Positions 44,161 to 53,034 are shown, counted from the stretch's first letter. The stretch: 58,547 bases of DNA from Streptomyces sp. MZ04 (GCF_004684775.1 NZ_SRIC01000018.1:1-58547); one strand, 5' to 3'. The notes: a model not told the origin generated them from the sequence alone. Numbers and translations: made by a program.

Positions 44161-44594
44161 GGTGGGTAATCCCTCTTGGTACACGCCGAGTTGAGCATCA
44201 GCAGTCTAAATATTCCTACCAGCTTTGGTAGTAAAGATTGCCCGAAGAAAAACGATCAGTGCGTACGGCATCATGGTCGACGCGGGACCACCGACCTGCG
44301 AGATCGATCGTCGGTGGGCACGCGGACACAACTGTGGGGCGTCTTGGCCGGGGAGCTTGAAATTGGCTGAAATTCCTCGGCGCGGGGTACCCCCTAGGCC
44401 CATTGGGCCGTAGCGGGAAGAGTATGGATCGGTTGTTCGTATTCCGATGCGTGTGGTCGGAAACGTCGCAGTCCGGACCTACGAAGCGGCACTTCTCCGA
44501 ACGGTTCCCTGGGTCAACTGGCTGCGGCCGGTGCCGTCACTCGCCATTACGTAGCGGCCACGGTACCGGCCGCCCGCGGTTGTCCACGGGCGGC
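44161..44594. other. Non-coding gap with a palindrome upstream of the XRE gene
   Basis: This 434-bp stretch between divergent-looking neighbours is locally AT-richer than the window. CTACCA-GCTT-TGGTAG (44216-44231) is a good operator candidate for the MmyB-like regulator. Short open frames here (for example 44225-44413) show no protein family and were not called. Confidence 0.5.
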
Positions 44595-45491
44595 TCATGC
44601 TGAGCGCAACTGCTCCTCCGCACGGGCCAGGATCTCCGTCACGCGCAGCCCGAACCGCACGTCACAGGCGTGCGGCCGGCCGGAGTCGGCGGCCGCCACG
44701 AGCGCGTCGACCGCCGACCGGAACGCGTCGAGCGGCCCGCCTCCCGAAGGCATCAGCGCCGTCCCCGCCGCACCGCGCAGTTCCACGGTCACCCCGGCTG
44801 CCTCGGTGGGCGCCGTCAGGCTCAGCGCCGCCGTGCTCGACGCCCCGCCGGAATGCCGCAGGACCAGGTGGACCGTGTCCGCCGGGCCCGTCGCCGCCGT
44901 AACCGCGGTGACATCGCCGAGCAACGGCATCAGCATCGACAGGGCATGCGGGCCGACGTCCCACAGGCCGCCCCGCCGCGCACGCCACGGCGAGGGGAAC
45001 GGGCTGCTCCCGTCCGGTGCGTAGAACGAGCCGTACCACTCCGCGCGGCCGGTGAACCAGCCGCCGGTCGCCGTCTGCCGGGCAACCCAGTCCGACGTCG
45101 GAGCGGCGAAGCGCAGTGTGAAGAAGACGACGGACGCCACCCCGGCCGCGTCGGCCGCCGCCTCGAGGTCGCGCGCCGCGGCCACCGACGTCGCCACCGG
45201 CTTGTCCAGGAGCAGATGGCAGCCCGCCGCCGCGGCCCGCGCGGCCAGCGGCGCCTGCACGTCCGGGGGCACCGCGAAGGCCACGGCGTCACTCGCGGCG
45301 AAGAGTTCGTCCGCCTCGGCGTACGCCGGTATCGCGTGCGCCGATGCGAGGGCGGCCGCCGCGTCGGGGCGGCGGCCCCATACGCCGGAGAGCTCCACGT
45401 CAGGATGCGCGGCGAGAGCGGGAGCGTGTGTGGACGAGGCCCAGGGGCCCGTACCGACAAGGCCTATTCGCAGTCTCTTCATGGTCGGCAT
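44595..45491 (-). CDS. Gfo/Idh/MocA-family NAD(P)-dependent oxidoreductase
   Basis: This is a 298-residue oxidoreductase with the nucleotide-binding RIGLVGTGPWASSTHAPALAAHPDVELSGVWGR at the N-terminus, the DKPVATSV motif (Lys of the EKP-type catalytic motif) and a C-terminal beta-sheet domain. Such enzymes oxidise sugars, inositols or cyclic alcohols. An upstream ATG (45491) has a GGAG 10 bp before it; MKRLRI three codons later is possible. It is divergent from the MFS operon. Confidence 0.88.
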   Translation of the reverse strand: MPTMKRLRIGLVGTGPWASSTHAPALAAHPDVELSGVWGRRPDAAAALASAHAIPAYAEADELFAASDAVAFAVPPDVQAPLAARAAAAGCHLLLDKPVATSVAAARDLEAAADAAGVASVVFFTLRFAAPTSDWVARQTATGGWFTGRAEWYGSFYAPDGSSPFPSPWRARRGGLWDVGPHALSMLMPLLGDVTAVTAATGPADTVHLVLRHSGGASSTAALSLTAPTEAAGVTVELRGAAGTALMPSGGGPLDAFRSAVDALVAAADSGRPHACDVRFGLRVTEILARAEEQLRSA

Positions 45492-45610
45492 TATGGCTGA
45501 CTCCCTACCGTCGGCGAAGGGCAAAGCCCAGTGAACACAAGGGCGTTGGCTCTTCTTCGCTGTCACCCCGTACCCGCGAGTGGCCGGATCTCGTATCCGA
45601 ACTCAGCAGT

Positions 45611-45652
45611 GGTGAAAGCCCATTCACCAGCTATGGTGAATTCGTATTCACC
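45611..45652. promoter_or_regulatory. Cluster of four half-sites before the MFS/TetR operon
   Basis: GGTGAA (45611), ATTCACC (45622-45628), GGTGAAT (45635-45641) and ATTCACC (45646-45652) alternate in orientation; the middle pair is a perfect 7-bp-arm palindrome spaced by AGCTAT. It lies 75 bp before the transporter start and is probably the operator of the TetR gene in the same operon. Confidence 0.7.
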
Positions 45653-45726
45653 TTACTTCTTCTGTATTCATTCCTCCCTGCTTCCCGCCCCGCTTCCCCC
45701 CGCTTCGCGCCCGAGCTGGAGTGATC

Positions 45727-47199
45727 ATGAAGCTTGTCCCGATATCCGACGCAGAACGCACGGGCATACGCACCCGACTCACCGTTCCCGTACTGGCGTT
45801 CGGCGGCATCCTCATGGCGGTCATGCAGACGGTGGTCGTTCCGCTGCTTCCCGATCTGCCACGTCTGACCGGCAGTTCACCGGGCGCCGTGTCCTGGCTG
45901 GTCACCGCCACACTCCTTGCCGGTGCGGTCCTCACGCCGGTGCTCGGACGGGCCGGCGACATGTACGGCAAGCGACGCGTCCTGCTCGCCGCGCTCGGCC
46001 TGATGACTGCGGGCTCGGTGCTCTGCGCGCTCACCTCGGACATCCGGGTGCTGATCGCGGCCCGCGCGCTGCAGGGCGCCGCGGCCGCGGTCGTGCCGCT
46101 GTCGATCAGCATCCTGCGGGACGAACTGCCGCCGGAGCGCACCGGATCCGCCGTGGCCCTGATGAGCTCGACGGTCGGCATCGGGGCGGCGCTCGGCCTG
46201 CCGCTCGCCGCGCTGATCGTGCAGTACGCGGACTGGCACGCCATGTTCTGGGCCACGAGCGCGCTGGGCGCCATCGGCCTCGCCCTCGCCTGGTGGACCG
46301 TGGCCGAGTCGCCGGTCCGCTCGCCGGGCCGGTTCGACACCCTGGGCGCCCTTGGACTCGCGGCCGGGCTCGTCTGTCTGCTGCTCGCCGTGTCCCAGGG
46401 CGGGCAGTGGGGGTGGGGCAGTGCGCCCATCATCGGCCTGTTCGCCGGTGCCGTCGTCATCCTGTCCGTGTGGTGGCGAAGGGAACTGCGGACGGAGCAA
46501 CCGCTGGTCGACCTGCGCCTGGCCGTCGGGCGGCGGGTGGCGCTGCCCCATGTGGCCGCGCTCCTGGCCGGGTTCGCCTTCTACGCCAACTCCCTCGTCA
46601 CCGCCCAGCTGGTGCAGGCGCCGGTCGTCAGCGGCTACGGCCTCGGCCTGTCGATCGTGGCGACAGGTCTGTGTCTGCTGCCCAACGGACTGATCATGCT
46701 GGTGCTTTCACCCGTATCGGCCCGCGTCTCCACCCGCTGCGGCGCCCGCGTGACCCTGGCGATCGGTGCGGCCGTCATGGCGCTCGGCTATGTCGTGCGG
46801 ATCGTGGACAGCCGCCATCTGTGGGTGATCATCGTGGGCGCGGCCGTGGTGTCCACAGGCACCACGTTCGCCTACTCGGCCCTGCCCACCCTCATCCTGC
46901 GGGCGGTGCCCCTGACCCAGACGGCGTCCGCGAGCGGCGTGAACGTCCTCATGCGCACCGTCGGGCAGAGCGTGTGCAGTGCCGCGGTCGCCGCCGTGCT
47001 CGTCCAGCACGCCACCACCGTCGACGGGCTGCGGGTCCCGACCCTGCCCGGCTACCAACTCGCCTTCGCGATGGCGGGAACCATCGCGCTCGTCGCCTGC
47101 GCCGCGGCCCTGGCCATACCCTCGGACCGGGCACCGGACGGCCGGGCCGCCCGTCCCCTCGCGGTGGACGGCCCCGGAAAGGAGAAGCTGACGCCATGA
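45727..47199 (+). CDS. MFS drug exporter (14-helix DHA2/EmrB-QacA type)
   Basis: This is a transporter of about 490 residues with 14 predicted helices. Motif A is GRAGDMYGKRRVLLA between helices 2 and 3; motif C is LMSSTVGIGAALGLPLAALI. It should use the proton gradient to expel hydrophobic drugs or secondary metabolites. The start ATG 45727 has a GGAG 6 bp upstream; GTG 45721 overlaps that site. The TetR gene follows with a 4-bp (ATGA) overlap. Confidence 0.92.
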   Translation: MKLVPISDAERTGIRTRLTVPVLAFGGILMAVMQTVVVPLLPDLPRLTGSSPGAVSWLVTATLLAGAVLTPVLGRAGDMYGKRRVLLAALGLMTAGSVLCALTSDIRVLIAARALQGAAAAVVPLSISILRDELPPERTGSAVALMSSTVGIGAALGLPLAALIVQYADWHAMFWATSALGAIGLALAWWTVAESPVRSPGRFDTLGALGLAAGLVCLLLAVSQGGQWGWGSAPIIGLFAGAVVILSVWWRRELRTEQPLVDLRLAVGRRVALPHVAALLAGFAFYANSLVTAQLVQAPVVSGYGLGLSIVATGLCLLPNGLIMLVLSPVSARVSTRCGARVTLAIGAAVMALGYVVRIVDSRHLWVIIVGAAVVSTGTTFAYSALPTLILRAVPLTQTASASGVNVLMRTVGQSVCSAAVAAVLVQHATTVDGLRVPTLPGYQLAFAMAGTIALVACAAALAIPSDRAPDGRAARPLAVDGPGKEKLTP

Positions 47200-47783
47200 C
47201 CGCCTCGCCATCGGACGCCGGCCCTGAGGCCCCCGGCCGCCGTGACGCCGAGGGGACCAAGGCCGCCATCATCCGGGCGGCCCGGCACCTCCTGGCCCGG
47301 CACGCGCACGCCGACATCACCCTCAAGGCCGTGGCCGAACGGGCCGGTGTGAGCGCGCCGTTGATCCTCAAGTACTTCGGCAACAAGGACGCGCTCTTCG
47401 CCCGCGTCATGTCCTTCGAGACGGACGCCGACGCCCTCCTGGACGCCCCGCTCGCCGGGCTCGGCCGCCACATGGTCCACCATCTGCTCACCGGCCAGGC
47501 CGAGCACGGCGCCGACCCCATCCTGCGCATCGTCTTCGCCCCGCTCCACGGCGAACAGGGCGACATCCTGCGCGCCAACTTCCGTACGCAGGTGGCGCAG
47601 CGCCTCGGCGAGCGCCTCGAAGGACCGGACGCGGGCCTGCGCGCCGAGCTCGCGGTGGGCACGCTGCTCGGCCTGGGGGTGATGTACGGGATCGCCCGCG
47701 GGCCGCAGGTGCGCGCCGCGCCGATCGCCGAGATCACCGAGCGGTACGCGCCCACCGTGCAGGACTTCCTCACACCTCCGTGA
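47196..47783 (+). CDS. TetR-family regulator, MFS operon partner
   Basis: This is a 195-residue TetR with the DNA-binding domain KAAIIRAARHLLARHAHADITLKAVAERAGVSAPLILKYFGNKDALFARVM and a compact ligand domain. It overlaps the MFS gene by 4 bp, so it is co-translated and probably autoregulates the operon through the half-site cluster at 45611-45652. The inducer is likely a substrate of the pump. Confidence 0.92.
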   Translation: MTASPSDAGPEAPGRRDAEGTKAAIIRAARHLLARHAHADITLKAVAERAGVSAPLILKYFGNKDALFARVMSFETDADALLDAPLAGLGRHMVHHLLTGQAEHGADPILRIVFAPLHGEQGDILRANFRTQVAQRLGERLEGPDAGLRAELAVGTLLGLGVMYGIARGPQVRAAPIAEITERYAPTVQDFLTPP

Positions 47784-47823
47784 GCGCACCGTCCGTACGG
47801 GCGCCCCGCGCCGCGAGGCCGCG

Positions 47824-48562
47824 CTAGGCCAGCTCCGCGAGCAGCGCCGTGCCGATGGGCAGCGCGGCATCGTCGAAGACGGCGTACGCGGAGTGGTTGA
47901 ACGCCGCGTCGTCCCCGGCGCCCTCGGGCCGGGCGCTGACCATCAGCTGCGCGCCCGGCACCGCGGCGGTCACCCGCGCGAAGTCCTCCGACGCCATCAG
48001 CGGCGACGGCAGCCGCACGAAGACGCCGGGCCCGTACAGCGCGGTCGCCGCCTCCTCGGCGAGGTCCACCGCTGCGGCGGCGCACTCCATCGCCGGATAC
48101 CGCTCCTCGGCCACCACGTCGGCGGTGAGCCCGTGCCCCGCGGCGAGCGACTCGCACAGCGTCACGGCGCGCGCCAGGAAGTCCCGCATGGCCGCGGGGG
48201 ACGTGGCCCGGACCGTCGCGGCGAACGTCGCGTCGGCGGGGATGACATTGGGCTTCGTGCCCGCGTGGAAACTGCCGACGGTGAGGACCACCGGGTCGAA
48301 GACGTTCGTCGTACGCGTCACCAGGGACTGCAGCGCGGTCACCATCTCCGCGGCCGCGGGCACCGGATCGGCGGCCGAGTGCGGCGCGGAGCCGTGGCCG
48401 CCGCGCCCGTCCACGGTGACGTGGAGTTCCGCACTGCCCGCTGTGAGGGTGCCGGCGCGCCCCCCCCGATGACCCCGGCGGGCGCTCCGTTGGAGCTGAC
48501 GTGCACGGAGTAGGCGCCGACCAGCGGCTTGCCCGCCGCATCGAGGACGCCCTCCTCGATCA
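47824..48562 (-). pseudogene. M20-family amidohydrolase remnant, 5' deleted and frameshifted
   Basis: The C-terminal 196-residue frame (GRGGHGSAPHSAADPVPAAAEMVTALQSL onward to LMASEDF and FNHSAYAVFDD) is clearly an M20 amidohydrolase/carboxypeptidase dimerisation and catalytic end. The preceding piece (MIEEGVLDAAGKPLVGAYSVHV) is in another frame: seven Gs at 48460-48467, on the minus strand, where six would keep VIGG-RAGTLT in frame. The whole N-terminal half, with the first metal-binding His, is absent. The break near 48562 joins directly to an AsnC-type remnant. Confidence 0.8.
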
Positions 48563-48833
48563 TCAGGCCGCGCGTGAGCTGGCGAAACTCCCTGAGACCC
48601 GGTTGTGCGTCGGGGTTTCGGGACCGCAGAACCTCGTCGCCACGGTGTGGGTGCGCTCGCTCGGCGACGTGCAGGCGCTCGAGGTGCGTCTCGCGCACGC
48701 GCTGCCCCATCTGCGTATCGTCGACCGTGCGGTCGCGCTGCGTGCGGTCAAGCTCATGGGCCGCCTCCTGGACGCCGGGGGCCGCGCCGTCGGGTTCGTT
48801 CCCATCGACCTCTGGAACGGAGAGTACGCATGA
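48563..48833 (+). pseudogene. Lrp/AsnC-type regulator remnant (effector domain only)
   Basis: ARELAKLPETRLCVGVSGPQNLVATVWVRSLGDVQALEVRLAHALPHLRIVDRAVALRAVKLMGRLLDAGGRAV matches the C-terminal effector domain of Lrp/AsnC regulators (about 85 residues). The helix-turn-helix half is missing. It reads in frame from about 48563 to the TGA at 48833, which overlaps the cupin gene's ATG (ATGA). The cupin gene would once have been downstream of the intact regulator. The short frame that begins at 48501 includes M20 antisense DNA and is not a native start. Confidence 0.75.
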
Positions 48834-49282
48834 ACGACGCGAGTGAACGCCCTTTCCTGGCACGCCAGTTGGGCATGCAGAGGCATCCGGAGGGTGGCTG
48901 GTTCGTCGAGACGTGGGCGGCGCCCCAGTCCTTCACGCCCGCCGGCTACCCCGGTGAGCGGGCGGCGGCGACCGCCATCTACTTCCTGCTCTGTCCGGGC
49001 GAGGAATCCGCCTGGCACGTGGTGCGATCCGACGAGATCTGGCTCTGGCACCGCGGCGGCCCGCTCGACCTGCTCCTCGGCGGCGACGGCGAGCTCCCGA
49101 AGGGAGGCGCGGAGCCGATACGGATGGGTCCCGGCATAGAGGACGGCGAGCGCCCGCAGGCCATAGTGCCCGGCCGTGTGTGGCAGTCGGCGCGCCCCGC
49201 CGGTGACGAACCCGTCCTGGTGAGCTGCGTCGTGTCACCCGGCTTCGACTACGCGGACTTCCGGCTGGCGGACTCGGGCTGA
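48830..49282 (+). CDS. DUF985-family cupin protein
   Basis: This 150-residue cupin matches the DUF985 pattern: LGMQRHPEGGWFVETWAAPQ, ATAIYFLLCPGEESAWHVVRSDEIWLWHRGGPLDLLL, and VSCVVSPGFDYADFRLAD. DUF985 proteins are small sugar-isomerase-like cupins of unknown substrate. The start overlaps the stop of the AsnC remnant by 4 bp (ATGA), so it was probably coupled to the regulator; it may now depend on an upstream promoter. Confidence 0.9.
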   Translation: MNDASERPFLARQLGMQRHPEGGWFVETWAAPQSFTPAGYPGERAAATAIYFLLCPGEESAWHVVRSDEIWLWHRGGPLDLLLGGDGELPKGGAEPIRMGPGIEDGERPQAIVPGRVWQSARPAGDEPVLVSCVVSPGFDYADFRLADSG

Positions 49283-50265
49283 GGCGGCGGGGAAGCCGGA
49301 TCGTCACGCGGCGAGGAAGTCGCATCGTCACGCGGCGGGGAGGTGGCATCGTCACGCGGTGAGCGGACCACCGTCACCGCCGCGCCCTTCCCCCGGTGCG
49401 CATCCTTCCCGCGATGCACGACCGCGACCGCCGCGAGCCCGACCGCTAGACCCAACACCGTCTGTACGCCGAAGGGTTCGCCGAACATGAGGGCACCCCA
49501 CAGCGCGGTGACCGGCGCCATCAGGAACATGAGCGTGTTGACCTGGGTGACCCCGGAGCGCCGCAGGATCAGCCAGTAGAGCCCGTATCCGCCGAAGGTG
49601 GACAGCGTCACGAGCCAGCTGATCGCCACCCAGAACGACGTCTCCGCGGGCGGCGTCGCCGCGCCCGCGCCCACCGCGAGCGCCGTGAAGACGACGGCAC
49701 TGGTGACGCAGTGGACCGTCATCGAGACCGCGGGAGCGACCGGGTTGGGGGAGCGGCGGTCCAGGAAGGTCGCCGCCACCAGGGAGAACATCCCGAGGAA
49801 CGGCACCAGGTAGGCCCACCAGGGTGCTTCGGTGCCGCCCGTCGCGTCCGCCGCCGTCACGATGACGACCCCGGCCACGCCGAGCCCCAGGCCCAACCAC
49901 TGGGTGCGCGAGACGTACTGGCCGAGCAGCGGACCGGCCAGCGCGCCCGCCACCAGCGGCTGGGTGCCGTCGATCAGAGCGGTCGTGCCGCTCGAGACGC
50001 CGAGCTGGATCGCGTAGTACACGGTGAGCAGATAGCCGCTCTGCGACAGCGCGCCGACGGCCGCCTGCCGCACGGCATCACGCGCGGTGAATCCGCGCCA
50101 GGACGCACGGGCCACGGTGAGGGCGACGACCGCGAGCACCAGGGCCAGCGGCAGGAATCTCCACATCAGGACCGTCACGGCGGACGCGCTGCCCGCGCCC
50201 AGCTTGGCCCCGATGAATCCGGAGCTCCAGGTCAGCACGAAGGCGATCGAGAGCAGGAAGTTCAC
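49249..50265 (-). CDS. EamA-family (DMT superfamily) transporter
   Basis: This 338-residue protein has ten predicted helices in two EamA repeats: SIAFVLTWSSGFIGAKLG starts the first, and SMFSLVAATFLDRRSPNPV with LSTFGGYGLYWLILRRSGVTQVNTLMFLMAPVTALWGALMFGEPF the second. The substrates of such drug/metabolite exporters are small solutes. The C-terminal 40 residues carry an 8-residue repeat (PRDDATSP) encoded by 24-bp repeats at 49300-49366. The start is GTG 50265 with GGAGG upstream. It overlaps the cupin gene by 34 bp at its end. Confidence 0.9.
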   Translation of the reverse strand: MNFLLSIAFVLTWSSGFIGAKLGAGSASAVTVLMWRFLPLALVLAVVALTVARASWRGFTARDAVRQAAVGALSQSGYLLTVYYAIQLGVSSGTTALIDGTQPLVAGALAGPLLGQYVSRTQWLGLGLGVAGVVIVTAADATGGTEAPWWAYLVPFLGMFSLVAATFLDRRSPNPVAPAVSMTVHCVTSAVVFTALAVGAGAATPPAETSFWVAISWLVTLSTFGGYGLYWLILRRSGVTQVNTLMFLMAPVTALWGALMFGEPFGVQTVLGLAVGLAAVAVVHRGKDAHRGKGAAVTVVRSPRDDATSPPRDDATSSPRDDPASPPPQPESASRKSA

Positions 50266-50283
50266 GGTGTCCCTCCGGATGAA

Positions 50284-50331
50284 GTAAACAGATCTGTCTA
50301 CTCGCTCTCCTGAGTATACAGATCGGTTTAG
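50284..50331. promoter_or_regulatory. Twin TetR operators between EamA and TetR genes
   Basis: GTAAACAGATCTGTCTAC (50284-50301) and GTATACAGATCGGTTTAG (50314-50331) are related 18-bp palindromes that start 30 bp apart. TAGTAT (50329-50334) is a -10 just 6 bp before the TetR ATG, so that transcript is leaderless and its operator covers the promoter. The other site lies near the EamA gene's start. Confidence 0.75.
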
Positions 50332-50340
50332 TATGGGGGC

Positions 50341-50997
50341 ATGGGTGAGAGTGGGAGCGGGATCGTGAAGGCGGCTACGGCTACGGCTACGGCTGTCGAT
50401 GGCGCACCGCACAGGATCGTCATGACGCCGGGTGCCCGCCGCGCCCTGGACGCCGCGAGCAGACTGTTCTACGAACGCGGCATCCACGCCGTCGGAGTGG
50501 ACCTCATCGCCGCCGAGGCAGGCGTCACCAAGAAGACGCTGTACGACCGGTTCGGCTCCAAGGAGCAGATCGTCGTCGAGTATCTGGCGGGCCGCGACGA
50601 GCGCTGGCGGGCCTTCCTCGCCCCGTACGTCGACGCCGCGACCACTCCGCGGACCCGGATCCTGGCCGTCTTCGACGCCTCGCGCGACTGGGCCGAAGCG
50701 AACAGCGGCAAGGGGTGCAGCATGGTCAACGCGCATGCCGAGATCAGCGACCCGGCCCACCCCGCGTATCAGGTCATCACCGGCCAGAAGGCCTGGATGC
50801 TCGCCCTCTTCACCGGCCTGGCCCGCGAACTCGCCCCCCGCCGGGCGGCGAAGCTCGGCAGGGCGCTGATGCTGCTGCACGAGGGCGGTCTGGTCGCGCA
50901 CGGCCTGCGCATCTTCCCCGACGCCATCGGCCACGCCCGCGGTGAGGCCGCGGTGCTGCTCAAGGGTGCGGTCCGGGCCGCCGAGCCGCGCGACTGA
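50341..50997 (+). CDS. TetR-family regulator divergent from EamA transporter
   Basis: This is a 218-residue TetR with the DNA-binding domain GARRALDAASRLFYERGIHAVGVDLIAAEAGVTKKTLYDRFGSKEQIVVEYL. The N-terminus has a short Ala/Thr repeat (KAATATATAV), so a later ATG (MTPGARRAL) is possible. The twin operators and the leaderless promoter indicate tight self-regulation together with the exporter gene. The cue is unknown. Confidence 0.92.
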   Translation: MGESGSGIVKAATATATAVDGAPHRIVMTPGARRALDAASRLFYERGIHAVGVDLIAAEAGVTKKTLYDRFGSKEQIVVEYLAGRDERWRAFLAPYVDAATTPRTRILAVFDASRDWAEANSGKGCSMVNAHAEISDPAHPAYQVITGQKAWMLALFTGLARELAPRRAAKLGRALMLLHEGGLVAHGLRIFPDAIGHARGEAAVLLKGAVRAAEPRD

Positions 50998-51159
50998 GGC
51001 CGCTGTTGGGGAAGTCTTTGCCCATGGCCGGAATGCACTGTTCCGCGTTACCGGCGCATTGACCGTACGCAATCGGATGGCGCACCCTGCCGATATAGCT
51101 GCCGTCTACACCTAGTTTGTCGGTGTGGCCAAGAGGCAGCGCGAAGCAGGAGGTAGCGC

Positions 51160-53001
51160 ATGTGCGGCATCACTGGCTGGGTCTCCTTCGACCGTGATCT
51201 GCGGACCGCGGCGGACACGCTGGACGCGATGACGGAGACGATGTCCTGCCGCGGCCCCGACGACCGCGGCACCTGGATCGAGGGCCCCGCCGGACTCGGG
51301 CACCGCAGGCTCGCCGTCATCGATCTGCCCGGCGGGCGCCAGCCCATGACCGCGCGCACCCCGCGTGGCACCGTCGCCCTCGTCTACTCGGGGGAGACGT
51401 ACAACTTCACCGAACTGCGCCGCGAACTGACCGGCCGCGGCCACCGGTTCACCACCGAGTCCGACACGGAGGTCGTCCTGCGCGGCTATCTGGAGTGGGG
51501 CGAGGCGGTCGCCGAACGTCTTGGCGGCATGTACGCGTTCGCGGTGTGGGACGGCCGGCACGACAAGCTCGTCATGATCCGCGACCGGATGGGCGTCAAG
51601 CCCTTCTTCTACTACGAGACCCCCGACGGCGTCTTGTTCGGCTCCGAACCCAAGGCGATCCTCGCTAATCCACTGGCCCGCGCACGGGTCACCGCCGACG
51701 GCCTGCGGGAGATGTTCACTGTCGTGAAGACGCCGGGCCATGCCGTGTGGGACGGCATGCGCGAGGTCGAGCCCGGCACGGTCGTCACCGTCGACCGCGC
51801 CGGCCTTCGCCGCCACGTCTACTGGCGGTTGGAGACCCGCCCGCACCCCGACGGCCGCGAGGAGTCCATCACCAAGGTGCGCTCGCTGCTCGAGGACATC
51901 GTGCGGCGCCAGCTCGTCTCGGACGTGCCGCGCTGCACCCTGCTCTCCGGAGGGCTCGACTCCTCGGCGATGACCGCGCTCGCCGCACGGCAGCTGGCCG
52001 AAGCGGGCGAGAACGTACGCAGTTTCGCCGTCGACTTCGTCGGCCAGAGCGAGAACTTCGTGGCCGACGCGCTGCGCGCCACCCCGGACACGCCCTACGT
52101 GCACGACGTCGCGCAGGCGGCAGGCACCGAGCACCGCGACATCGTCCTCGACTCGCACGCACTCGCCGACCCCGAGATCCGGGCCGCGATGATCCGCGCC
52201 CGCGACCTGCCCACGGGGTTCGGGGACATGGACGCCTCGCTCTACCTCCTCTTCCGGGCCATCCGCGAACACTCCACGGTCGCGCTCTCGGGGGAGTCGG
52301 CGGACGAAGTCTTCGGCGGCTACCTGCAGTTCTTCGACGAAGATGCCCGCGCCGCCGACACCTTCCCCTGGCTGGTGCGGTTCGCCGAGCACTTCGGTGA
52401 CGACGGCGACATACTGCGCCCGGACCTGACCGCCGCCCTCGACCTTCCCGCGTACATCCGGGACAGCTATGCCACAGCGGTCGCGGGCGTCCAACGCCTC
52501 GACGGGGAGAGCGACTTCGAGTACCGGATGCGGAAGATCTGCCATCTGCACCTGACCCGCTTCGTCCGCGTCCTGCTCGACCGCAAGGACCGCGCGAGCA
52601 TGGCCGTCGGCCTCGAGGTGCGGGTGCCGTTCTGCGACCACCGTCTTGTCGAGTACGTCTACAACACGCCCTGGTCCCTGAAGTCCTTCGACGGCAGGGA
52701 GAAGAGCCTGCTGCGGGAGGCGACGGCCGACGTCCTGCCGCGTTCCGTGTACGACAGGGTGAAGAGCCCCTATCCCTCCACCCAGGACCCGAAGTACGCC
52801 ATCGCCCTCCAGGAGCACGTCAGGGACCTGCTCGCCGAGCCTGCGCACCCCGTCTTCGGCCTGGTGGACCGGGAGCGGGTCGCGCGGGCGGCGGGACGCG
52901 ACGTACCGCAGATCACCCAGGCGTCGCGGCGCGGCCTGGAGCGCACCCTGGACCTCGCGATCTGGCTGGAGCTGTACTCCCCGGAGATCGCGCTGTCCTG
53001 A
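51160..53001 (+). CDS. asnB: Asparagine synthetase, glutamine-hydrolysing
   Basis: This 613-residue enzyme has an N-terminal Ntn glutaminase domain with the catalytic Cys2 (MCGITGWVSFDRDL), and a C-terminal ATP-pyrophosphatase synthetase domain with SGGLDSS at 263-269. RLGGMYAFAVWDG and SGESADEVFGGYL are typical AsnB blocks. It makes asparagine, or in some loci amidates a peptide, but no such cluster is nearby. AGGAGG precedes the ATG by 6 bp. The stop is followed by a short direct repeat. Confidence 0.95.
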   Translation: MCGITGWVSFDRDLRTAADTLDAMTETMSCRGPDDRGTWIEGPAGLGHRRLAVIDLPGGRQPMTARTPRGTVALVYSGETYNFTELRRELTGRGHRFTTESDTEVVLRGYLEWGEAVAERLGGMYAFAVWDGRHDKLVMIRDRMGVKPFFYYETPDGVLFGSEPKAILANPLARARVTADGLREMFTVVKTPGHAVWDGMREVEPGTVVTVDRAGLRRHVYWRLETRPHPDGREESITKVRSLLEDIVRRQLVSDVPRCTLLSGGLDSSAMTALAARQLAEAGENVRSFAVDFVGQSENFVADALRATPDTPYVHDVAQAAGTEHRDIVLDSHALADPEIRAAMIRARDLPTGFGDMDASLYLLFRAIREHSTVALSGESADEVFGGYLQFFDEDARAADTFPWLVRFAEHFGDDGDILRPDLTAALDLPAYIRDSYATAVAGVQRLDGESDFEYRMRKICHLHLTRFVRVLLDRKDRASMAVGLEVRVPFCDHRLVEYVYNTPWSLKSFDGREKSLLREATADVLPRSVYDRVKSPYPSTQDPKYAIALQEHVRDLLAEPAHPVFGLVDRERVARAAGRDVPQITQASRRGLERTLDLAIWLELYSPEIALS

Positions 53002-53034
53002 GGTCACGCTGTCCTGAGGTCACGCTGTCCTGAG
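52998..53034. repeat. 16-bp repeat that duplicates the asnB stop region
   Basis: CTGAGGTCACGCTGTC occurs at 52998-53013 and 53014-53029, followed by CTGAGG. The first copy contains the asnB TGA, so the end of the gene and its stop were copied twice in tandem. Confidence 0.8.

Noticed and set aside
44225..44413. A 62-residue open frame in the gap after the XRE gene
   Set aside because: It has no ribosome-binding site and no recognised family, and it overlaps a likely operator region.
48501..48562. Start of an AsnC-like gene at 48501
   Set aside because: This part is antisense to the M20 remnant; the AsnC similarity begins only after about 48563.
51112..53007. A long minus-strand frame opposite asnB
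   Set aside because: asnB is unambiguous, and the antisense frame has no protein features.
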